This document shows, piece after piece, positions 57,329 to 64,000 of a DNA stretch of 64,000 nt (the first letter of the stretch is position 1; each line of letters starts with the position of its first letter). The notes beneath the pieces are model-generated. The model searched no databases, was not told where the DNA came from, and saw only the letters and a list, made by a program, of their open reading frames with translations. The stretch is from positions 216,514-280,513 of the forward strand of contig NZ_JASAOI010000017.1 of assembly GCF_029953285.1 (NCBI RefSeq), read 5' to 3'. This DNA comes from Yinghuangia seranimata (GTDB lineage: Bacteria > Actinomycetota > Actinomycetes > Streptomycetales > Streptomycetaceae). The position numbers and the translations under genes are program-made.

Positions 57329-58006
57329 TCACGACGGAACGGCCTCCGCCCGCGCGCCGCCGAGCACCCCGTCCCAGCGGCGGAACAACGAGTGCGGGAC
57401 GCCGAGCACGTCCAGCACCTTCCCCGCCACGAAGTCCACCAGCCGCTGCACGTCGCGCGCGCCCGCGTAGAACGCCGGACTGGCCGGCAGCACCACGGCG
57501 CCCCCGTCGTCCAGCCGCACCAGGTGTCGGAGCGTGGTGCCGGTGAGCGGGGTCTCGCGCGGCACCACCACGAGCGGGCGGCGCTCCTTCAACGTGACGT
57601 CCGCCGCACGTTGCAGCAGGTCCTTCGACAGGCCGAGCGCGATCCCCGCCACCGACGCCGTGCTGGCCGGCACCACCGCCATGCCCTTCGCGGGGTACGA
57701 GCCGCTCGACGGACCCGCGGCCAGGTCGCCGGCCGCCCAGTACGCCACCCGGTCGAGCCGCGCGTCGCCCTCGCCCCAACCGCCGTCCGCGGCGTCGAGG
57801 GCAAGCCACGCGCCCAGGTCGGCGCGCCAGTGCGCGTCACGGAAACCGATGCCCGTCTCGTCCAACAGGGTGAGCCGCGCGGCCCGGCTGACCACCAGGT
57901 CCACGTCCTCCCCCGCGTCCAGCAGGGCACGGACGACGGCCGCCGCGTAAGGGGTCCCGGACGCGCCCGAGACGCCGACGATCCACGGACGACGCTGTAC
58001 ATGCAT
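57329..58006 (-). CDS. mqnM: UbiX-like flavin prenyltransferase
   Basis: A 225-aa flavin prenyltransferase. WIVGVSGASGTPYAAAVVRALL opens the flavodoxin-like fold; VVPASTASVAGIALGLSKDLLQRAADVTLKERRPLVVVPRETPL is the UbiX core. It makes the prenylated FMN used by the UbiD-type partner (mqnL, 3 kb away). The gene has been named mqnM in the futalosine pathway. ATG 58006 is chosen; a second ATG in another frame overlaps it. Confidence 0.9.
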   Translation of the reverse strand: MHVQRRPWIVGVSGASGTPYAAAVVRALLDAGEDVDLVVSRAARLTLLDETGIGFRDAHWRADLGAWLALDAADGGWGEGDARLDRVAYWAAGDLAAGPSSGSYPAKGMAVVPASTASVAGIALGLSKDLLQRAADVTLKERRPLVVVPRETPLTGTTLRHLVRLDDGGAVVLPASPAFYAGARDVQRLVDFVAGKVLDVLGVPHSLFRRWDGVLGGARAEAVPS

Positions 58007-58277
58007 GCCGCCATTGTCCCAGCGCCCCGCCGGGGCGCACCCGCCACCCCCGCGCACACGCCCCGACAAACCACCACGAACCACCCGACGGGCGGGCGTG
58101 GGGGCGCCCTCCGTACGGCCGCCGCGGGCCGGCGCCGGAGCCCGCCCGCCCCCGCGTCCGCCCGGTCGGCCAGCCTGAGGGACAAGCCTGTTGACCGGAA
58201 ACCCTCCGCCCGGTGGACACTGGTGGACGAACGGGGCCGCCGGGGGGCGGTCACCGGTTCCCAGCGAGGAGGCCGCG

Positions 58278-58943
58278 GTGTCGCCGCTCCCGAGCCCGAA
58301 TCCGCTGCGCGGTCTGCGCACCGCGCTCGTCACGACCGCCGGACTGCTCGCCGTGCTGTGGGCCCTGCAGATCGTGCAGTTCGCCACCGACGACTCGCTC
58401 ATGACGTACGGCATCAGGCCGCGCCGCCTCGGCGAGCTCGTGGACATCTACCCCGCCCAGTTCCTGCACCTCGGCTTCGGGCACCTCATCGCCAACACGC
58501 TCGCCCTCGCCGTCCTCGGCTTCCTCGCCGCGACGCGCGGCTTCCTGAGGTTCGCCGGCGTCAGCCTCGTCGTCATGACCGTCTGCGGACTCGGCGTCTG
58601 GCTCACCGCGCCCGCGAACACCAACACCGTCGGCGCCAGCGGCCTGGTCTTCGGCTACTTCGGCTACCTGCTGGTGCGCGGCTTCGTCGACCGCCGACTG
58701 TTCGACATCGCACTGGCGTTCGTGATCACCGGGGTGTACGGATGGTCCATGCTGTGGGGTGCGCTCCCCACCGCGTCGGGTGTCTCCTGGCAGGGACACC
58801 TCTTCGGCTTCGCGGGCGGCGTGCTCGCGGCGTTCCTCTTCCGCCGCGACCGCGCGGGCCGCGAGACCGCACGTCCCACCGCGCCGACCGGCGGCGGGCC
58901 GCGGCCGATGTCGGAGGAGCTGAAGGACCTCGGCCTGCTGTGA
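58278..58943 (+). CDS. Rhomboid-family intramembrane serine protease
   Basis: A 221-aa membrane protein with six helices. The catalytic serine is S121 in GASG and the histidine H174 in GHLFGFAGG; H69 and N73 of HLIANT are the usual oxyanion-side residues. GTG 58278 has GAGGAGG five bases upstream. Rhomboids cut membrane proteins within the bilayer. The last 40 residues are hydrophilic. It is followed by a lipoprotein gene 44 bases away on the same strand. Confidence 0.92.
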   Translation: MSPLPSPNPLRGLRTALVTTAGLLAVLWALQIVQFATDDSLMTYGIRPRRLGELVDIYPAQFLHLGFGHLIANTLALAVLGFLAATRGFLRFAGVSLVVMTVCGLGVWLTAPANTNTVGASGLVFGYFGYLLVRGFVDRRLFDIALAFVITGVYGWSMLWGALPTASGVSWQGHLFGFAGGVLAAFLFRRDRAGRETARPTAPTGGGPRPMSEELKDLGLL

Positions 58944-58987
58944 CGCGCCCGCGCGCCACCCGACACCACCACCACGGGGGACCCCAC

Positions 58988-59938
58988 TTGCGTACGTACC
59001 GGCCCCGCCGCCTCGCCGTCACCGTCGCCGCGGCGATACCGGTCCTCCTCCTCGCCACCGCGTGCGGCACCGGCGCCGTCCCGGACTCGGCCGGTCAGGC
59101 GCGGAAGGCCGCCGACTCCCCCGTCGGCAACACCGGGCGGGACAACACCGGGATCTCCGCCGAGGACCTGCTGCGCCGCGTCGCTGACGAGCACGGGAAG
59201 CGCGCGATGCGGGTCGAGCAGCAGGGAACGGTCTTCGGCACCAAGGTCACCTCGGACCTCACCGTCGGCAAGAACGGCGACTACGAGTCGCACACCCTCA
59301 TCGGCGACAAGAAGGTCCACGACCTGCTCATCGGCGACACCGAGTACACCCGCGTCGACCCGGGCGGCTACGCGGTGATGTTCGACCTGATGAAGAAGAC
59401 GCCCGGGTACGACGAGAAGACCGACGGCCCCGACGCGTCGTCCCGCGAGTTCGCCAAGCTGCTGGAAGGCCGCTACCTCAAGGACGACCACAGCGACTCC
59501 CGCACCGACCGGTCCTCCGGGGGCGCCGGCACGCTGAACTTCGACGACCTGCTCGGCGTCGGCATCGACGACCCCGACAGCGGCGACCGCACCCACCGCC
59601 TCGGCGACCCGGCGCGGATCCGCGGCATCGACACCATCCGCGTCATCACGACGACCCACTCGGACGGCAAGGTGTGGGTGCGCACCGTCTACGTGCCCGC
59701 GCACGGCGCCGCGCTGCCGCTGCGCGTGACGGCCGACGTCGACAACGACGACACCGTCGACGCGAGCATGGACAGCAGCTACTTCAACCGCTCGGACGAC
59801 GGCCACGGGCCGAAGAAACCGCCCGCCGACCAGACCGTCGACATGAAGATGGTCATGGAGGGACTGTTCGGGCGCGACGACGGGTTCGGGCCCGGCGGCG
59901 GCACCACCCCGACCCTGCCGGGCGGCGCGGCCGTCTGA
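58988..59938 (+). CDS. Lipoprotein (LppX/LprAFG-like pattern)
   Basis: A 316-aa lipoprotein: leader with LLLATAC (Cys26) and then an acidic, hydrophilic chain with strands such as RVEQQGTVFGTKVTSDLTVGKNGDYE and DLLIGDTEYTRV. This loosely resembles LolA-like LppX/LprG lipoproteins. The only start near the leader is TTG 58988, with GGGGG upstream. It is probably co-transcribed with the rhomboid gene. The function is unknown. Confidence 0.75.
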   Translation: MRTYRPRRLAVTVAAAIPVLLLATACGTGAVPDSAGQARKAADSPVGNTGRDNTGISAEDLLRRVADEHGKRAMRVEQQGTVFGTKVTSDLTVGKNGDYESHTLIGDKKVHDLLIGDTEYTRVDPGGYAVMFDLMKKTPGYDEKTDGPDASSREFAKLLEGRYLKDDHSDSRTDRSSGGAGTLNFDDLLGVGIDDPDSGDRTHRLGDPARIRGIDTIRVITTTHSDGKVWVRTVYVPAHGAALPLRVTADVDNDDTVDASMDSSYFNRSDDGHGPKKPPADQTVDMKMVMEGLFGRDDGFGPGGGTTPTLPGGAAV

Positions 59939-59990
59939 CCCGGGACGGGGGATTCTGTGGCGCGCCGGAGGATCCCGCCGCGCCGAACGG

Positions 59991-60899
59991 CTACAGCCGC
60001 AGGCCGCGCACCACCAGGTCGAGCAGCGCGCACACGAACAACGCGATGCCGATGAAGCCGTTCGTGGTGAAGAAGGCGCGGTTCAGCTTCGACAGGTCGT
60101 CCGGCTTGACCAGCGAGTGCTCGTACACGAACGCCGCCGACACGATCAGCAGGCCCAGCCACCAGAAGAACCCGGCGTCCGTCAGCACGCCGAACCACAC
60201 GAACAGCACCGTCGTCACCACGTGCGTGACGCGCGACGCGTACAGCGCGTTCGCGATGCCCCAGCGCGCCGGGACGCTCTTCACGCCGTGCGCGCGGTCG
60301 GCCGCGACGTCCTGGCAGCCGAAGATCAGGTCGAATCCGCCGATCCATGTGCCGACCGCCAGGCCCAGCACCACCGCGTCCCACGACCACGACCCGGTCA
60401 CCGCCAGCCACGCGCCGATCGGGCCGATCGCCTGCGCCAGGCCGAGGATCGCGTGCGGGACGTCCGTGAACCGCTTGCCGTACGGATAGACCACCATCGG
60501 CACGACCGCCAGCGGCGCCAGCGCGAAGCACAACGGGTTCAGCAGGGCCGCCGCGACCAGGTAGAAGAACAGCGCGACCAGCGCGCCCGTCCACGCGGTA
60601 CGCACCGACACCTTGCCGGTCACCAGCTCGCGCGTCGCCGTCCGCGGGTTCCGGGCGTCGATCTCGCGGTCGATGATGCGGTTGCAGGCCATCGCGAACG
60701 TGCGCAGGCCGACCATCGCCACCGTCACCAGGAACAGCTCCCAGTAGTGGACGTGGCCGTTGACCTCGAACATCGCGGTGAGCGCGGCGATGTACGCGAA
60801 GGGCAGGGCGAACACCGAGTGCTCGATCAGAACCAGCCGCAGGAAGTCCCTGACCCTGCTGTCGGACGGGCTGCCTGCGGGGATTGCCGCCGAACTCAT
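59991..60899 (-). CDS. mqnP: UbiA-family prenyltransferase of menaquinone synthesis
   Basis: A 302-aa membrane prenyltransferase with nine hydrophobic segments. The first aspartate motif is N73-x3-D77-x3-D81 (NRIIDREID) and the second D190...D197...D201 (DLIFGCQDVAAD). It attaches the polyprenyl chain to the naphthoate ring. The Streptomyces homologue in this gene set is known as mqnP. It lies 79 bases downstream of mqnL on the same strand, so the two form an operon. Confidence 0.92.
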   Translation of the reverse strand: MSSAAIPAGSPSDSRVRDFLRLVLIEHSVFALPFAYIAALTAMFEVNGHVHYWELFLVTVAMVGLRTFAMACNRIIDREIDARNPRTATRELVTGKVSVRTAWTGALVALFFYLVAAALLNPLCFALAPLAVVPMVVYPYGKRFTDVPHAILGLAQAIGPIGAWLAVTGSWSWDAVVLGLAVGTWIGGFDLIFGCQDVAADRAHGVKSVPARWGIANALYASRVTHVVTTVLFVWFGVLTDAGFFWWLGLLIVSAAFVYEHSLVKPDDLSKLNRAFFTTNGFIGIALFVCALLDLVVRGLRL

Positions 60900-60978
60900 G
60901 AAACACCGTATTCAGGAACAACCCCGCCCGCGCGGGGACCAATGGTGTCCGCCCTGCCCGACATGAAGCCATCCACTC

Positions 60979-62433
60979 TCATCGCAGCCCGTATTCCTTC
61001 CAACGCCGCGTCACCCGTTCGGCCGTAGCCGGATCCGACGCCACCATCTCCGGCCAGCCCCCGTCCCGCGTATAGCCCTCCTCGGGCAGCTTGCGGGTCG
61101 CGTCGATACCCGCCTTACCGCCCCAGAACTGCTGGTACGACGCGTGGTCGAGGTGGTCGACCGGGCCCTCGACGACCGTGAGGTCGCGCGCGTAGTCGAC
61201 GTTGCCGAACGCGCGCCACGCCACCTCCTGGTAGTCGTGGACGTCGCAGTCCGCGTCGACCACGACGATCAGCTTGGTCAGCGACATCATGTGCGCGCCC
61301 CAGATCGCGTGCATGACCTTCTGGGCGTGCTTCGGGTACTTCTTGTCGATCGAGACGATCGCGCAGTTGTGGAAGCCGCCGGCCTCCGGCAGGTCGTAGT
61401 CCACGATGTCCGGGACGATGATCTTCAGCAGCGGCAGGAAGAACCGCTCCGTGGCCTTGCCCAGCGGCCCGTCCTCGGTCGGCGGGCGGCCGACGACGAT
61501 CGACTGCAGCAGCGGGTCCTTCCGCATCGTCACGCAGTCGATCGTGAGCGCCGGGAACGGCTCCATCGGCGTGTAGAAGCCGGTGTGGTCGCCGAACGGG
61601 CCCTCGTCGCGCATGACACCGGGCTCCAGCCAGCCCTCCAGCACCACCTCGGCCTCGGCCGGGACCTGGAGCGGGACCGTCTTGCAGTCCACCATCTCCA
61701 CGCGCTTTCCCTGCACGAAGCCGGCGAACAGGTACTCGTCGATGTCGCCGGGCAGCGGCGCGGTCGACGCGTACGTCACGGCCGGCGGGCAGCCGAACGC
61801 GATCGCCACCGGCAGCCGCTCCCCGCGGCGCGCCGCCACCTGGTAGTGGTTGCGCGAGTCCTTGTGGATCTGCCAGTGCATGCCGATGGTGCGCTTGTCG
61901 TGCCGCTGCAGGCGGTACAGGCCCAGGTTCCGGACGCCGGTGTCGGGGTCCTTGGTGTGGGTCAGGCCGAGGTTGTAGAACGCGCCGCCGTCGTCCGGCC
62001 AGGTGTGCAGCGCGGGAATGGTCCCGAGGTCGACGTCGTCGCCCTTGAGCACGACCTCCTGGCACGGCGCCGACGAGACCTTCTTCGGCGGGATGTGCGC
62101 CACCGAGCCCAGCTTGCCGAACGCCTCCCGCAGCCCGGTGAAGCCCTGCGGCAGCTCCGGCTTGAGCAGCCCGGCGATCTTGTCGCTGATCTCGCCGTAG
62201 GACGAGAGGCCGAGGGCCTTGAGCATGCGGCGGTCGGTGCCGAAGACGTTCATCGCGAGCGGCATCGAGCTGCCCTTGACGTTCTCGAACAACAGTGCGG
62301 GTCCGCCGGCCTTGTTCACCCGGTCGGTGATCTCGCCGACCTCAAGGTACGGGTCCACCTCGACGCGGATCCGCCGCAGGTCGCCGTCCTTCTCCAACGC
62401 CTTGAGGAAAGCGCGCAACGTCCCGTATGCCAT
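60979..62433 (-). CDS. mqnL: UbiD-family decarboxylase of menaquinone synthesis
   Basis: A 484-aa UbiD-type decarboxylase using prenylated FMN. Typical parts are MAYGTLRAFLKALEKDGDLRRI, HWQIHKDSRNHYQVA, ARRGERLPVAIAFGCPPA, EGPFGDHTGFYTP (catalytic Glu/Arg region) and VVVDADCDVHDYQEVAWRAFGNVD. It removes the ring carboxyl group after prenylation. ATG 62433 is chosen. mqnP follows; the divergent DUF4139 gene is on the other side. Confidence 0.92.
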   Translation of the reverse strand: MAYGTLRAFLKALEKDGDLRRIRVEVDPYLEVGEITDRVNKAGGPALLFENVKGSSMPLAMNVFGTDRRMLKALGLSSYGEISDKIAGLLKPELPQGFTGLREAFGKLGSVAHIPPKKVSSAPCQEVVLKGDDVDLGTIPALHTWPDDGGAFYNLGLTHTKDPDTGVRNLGLYRLQRHDKRTIGMHWQIHKDSRNHYQVAARRGERLPVAIAFGCPPAVTYASTAPLPGDIDEYLFAGFVQGKRVEMVDCKTVPLQVPAEAEVVLEGWLEPGVMRDEGPFGDHTGFYTPMEPFPALTIDCVTMRKDPLLQSIVVGRPPTEDGPLGKATERFFLPLLKIIVPDIVDYDLPEAGGFHNCAIVSIDKKYPKHAQKVMHAIWGAHMMSLTKLIVVVDADCDVHDYQEVAWRAFGNVDYARDLTVVEGPVDHLDHASYQQFWGGKAGIDATRKLPEEGYTRDGGWPEMVASDPATAERVTRRWKEYGLR

Positions 62434-62764
62434 GCGCACCAGTATCGGTTACGCCCCACCCGCGAGCCGCACGGGCCCGACGCGGCGGGCGCCGACGGGC
62501 GGCGCCGACGGGCGGCCGTGCTCCGCGCGGGAACGGAGAACGAGGAAGGGCGGGCGTCGCGGCCGGCAGGTCGGGTGTGGTGCCGCTCGTCCACCGGTCG
62601 GCGCCCGCGGCGGAACCGGGTGCCCGGGTCGTGCGTCGAACGCGTCGGGGGCGGGCCGGGGGCGGCTCGGCCGGCGGCCGGAGGGTGTTCCGGGCGTATC
62701 CCGGCCGCAGGCCCGTGGCTCCTCTAGGTTGGGAGCCACCGCAGACCTTCGGGGAGGACGCAAC
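62434..62764. other. Divergent intergenic region mqnL / DUF4139 gene
   Basis: About 330 bases without a supported gene. It holds a GGCGGCGCCGACG-type direct repeat near 62490-62515 and a perfect 8-bp hairpin (GTGGCTCC, 62715-62722, with 62732-62739) just upstream of the right-hand gene. Confidence 0.5.
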
Positions 62765-64000
62765 ATGGTTGTCGCGGTCGACACCAGCGGCGCGGAGAAG
62801 GCACTGGACGCCGGCGGGTCGGTACTCGACGCGGTCGTCGTGTACGCGCAGGGGGCCGTTTGCACGCGCCGGGCTCGGGTCGTGGTGCCCGGCGGGCACC
62901 GCGGGGACCTGCGGGTCAGGATCGGGGACGTGCCGTTGTCGGCGGTGGCGCAGTCGCTGCGCGGGGCCGTCGCGGCGGGGCCGGAAGGGGTGCGGGTCGC
63001 GGATGTGCGGCCGCACGTCGAGGCGGTGCTCGTCGAGCCCGAGGACCTGCCCGAGCTGCGCCGGGCGCTGGACGCGGCGACGGAGCGGCGGTCGCGGCTG
63101 ACCGGGCGGAGGACGCGGCTCGCGGCCGAGATCGAGGCGACGGCGGCGTTGCGCGCGGTGCCGGGCAAGCCGCGCCGCGAGGACCCGTATCCGCGCCCGG
63201 CCTCGGTGGAGCCGGTGCTCGCGCTCGCCGACTTCGTCGCGCGCCGGCTGACGACGCTGCACGACCGGATGCGGGCCCTGGACGGGGACTGCCGCGAGGC
63301 CGACTACGACGTCGCGGTCGCCCAGCACCGGCTGGCCGAGGCGTCCGGCGCGGTGCGTACCGAGGAGACCCGCACGACGGGTGCCGCGGTCGTGACGCTG
63401 GACGGCCTGCCGGAGGACGCGTCGGACCCGGTGGAGATCGTGCTGGACCTGGAGTACCAGGTCCCGGGCGCCCGCTGGGTGCCGCAGTACCAGCTGCGCC
63501 TCGACCGGGCGATGACCGGCGGGACGCTGGTCATGCGCGCGGCGGTTGCGCAGCGCACGGGCGAGGACTGGTCGGGCGTGCGGCTCGGCCTGTCGACGGC
63601 GGACCTGGACCGCCGCACGGATCTGCCGGAGCTGCGTTCGCTGCGGATCGGCCGCCGCCAGGCCGCGCCGCCCGCCTCCGGATGGCGCGAACCCCCTTCG
63701 GGCCTCGACGAGTTGTTCACGGGCTACGACGCGGGCGAGAGCAAGCGGCAGCAGCGGCTGTCGAGCCTGGGGCGTCCCGTCCCCAGGGCCGGCGGCTACG
63801 GCGGCCCGCCGGACGGCCTGCTGGTCGGTGGCGCGCCGGAGCCCCGGTACGTCGACGACGAGGACACCGACTCGTGGATGTACGCCGAGCAGGACCGCGG
63901 CATGACGTTCGCCGGTTCGCCGCCGCGTGCGCCGGGTGCCGCCGCGCCGCCGCCGATGATGGCCGCGCCGGCCGCTCCGGCGGCGCAGGCGATGCCCGCG
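62765..64000 (+). CDS. DUF4139/DUF4140 (MuiA-like) protein, cut by window end
   Basis: 412 codons are visible and the gene runs off the window. A DUF4140-type N-terminal part (LDAVVVYAQGAVCTRRARVVVPGG), a coiled-coil-like region (residues about 100-200) and a DUF4139 core (EYQVPGARWVPQYQLRLD, VAQRTGEDWSGVRLGLSTADL) are seen. A Pro/Ala/Gly-rich stretch begins near residue 330. The function of the family is unknown. GGGAGG precedes the ATG. Confidence 0.85.
   Translation, partial: MVVAVDTSGAEKALDAGGSVLDAVVVYAQGAVCTRRARVVVPGGHRGDLRVRIGDVPLSAVAQSLRGAVAAGPEGVRVADVRPHVEAVLVEPEDLPELRRALDAATERRSRLTGRRTRLAAEIEATAALRAVPGKPRREDPYPRPASVEPVLALADFVARRLTTLHDRMRALDGDCREADYDVAVAQHRLAEASGAVRTEETRTTGAAVVTLDGLPEDASDPVEIVLDLEYQVPGARWVPQYQLRLDRAMTGGTLVMRAAVAQRTGEDWSGVRLGLSTADLDRRTDLPELRSLRIGRRQAAPPASGWREPPSGLDELFTGYDAGESKRQQRLSSLGRPVPRAGGYGGPPDGLLVGGAPEPRYVDDEDTDSWMYAEQDRGMTFAGSPPRAPGAAAPPPMMAAPAAPAAQAMPA

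Noticed and set aside
57392..58980. Upstream extension of the lipoprotein frame
   Set aside because: It is antisense to mqnM and overlaps the rhomboid gene; the signal peptide fixes the start at 58988.

Overview
The window is high-GC actinobacterial DNA, most like Streptomyces or a close relative in the Streptomycetales. The evidence is the codon use, the frequent GTG and TTG starts, the gene families (DUF397/DUF5753, DUF4229, DUF6328, DUF6879) and the gene content around a 14-gene complex I operon, which resembles the nuo to mqn part of Streptomyces chromosomes. The genus cannot be fixed from the sequence alone. No tRNA, rRNA or CRISPR array was seen.

Left part (0-9.6 kb): a GAF-like protein; a translationally coupled operon of a LolA-like exported protein and an ABC-2 transporter; a metallo-beta-lactamase-fold enzyme with an HxlR regulator; and, divergent from these, a MarR regulator, a RibD-like reductase, a 14-TM drug exporter and a DUF6328 membrane protein. 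Next comes an accessory stretch (9.6-13.2 kb). It holds about 750 bp of regularly spaced perfect hairpins, a poly-G/poly-C block that is probably an assembly artefact, and a compact WhiJ-like cassette (67-aa protein, DUF6879, HTH-DUF5753 regulator, DUF397-like protein, one unknown protein). GtrA, an unknown protein and a minisatellite follow.

The core (15.2-32.7 kb) is nuoA-N on the minus strand. All 14 subunits are present, most coupled by 1-4 base overlaps, and a long-chain polyprenyl diphosphate synthase follows. A near-consensus Rex (NADH/NAD sensor) operator lies 56-71 bp upstream of nuoA.

From 35 to 62.4 kb the window carries most of the futalosine route to menaquinone, interleaved with other genes: a MenJ-type geranylgeranyl reductase, menG, a probable aminodeoxyfutalosine deaminase, mqnC, mqnA, mqnE, and the late prenylation and decarboxylation genes mqnM (UbiX-like), mqnP (UbiA-like) and mqnL (UbiD-like). 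mqnB and mqnD are not here. With the prenyl synthase, the window encodes both complex I and most of the machinery for its electron acceptor.

Mobile or rearranged DNA in the right half: an 899-bp IS5-family element inserted exactly at the stop codon of a membrane-protein gene, with a CTAG target duplication; and a HEAT-repeat gene lying between two copies of the 3' end of a dicarboxylate symporter gene. A small transcription unit (44-aa protein, strong consensus promoter, two leader hairpins, terminator) diverges from an Lrp-type regulator gene next to mqnE. The window ends inside a DUF4139 gene.
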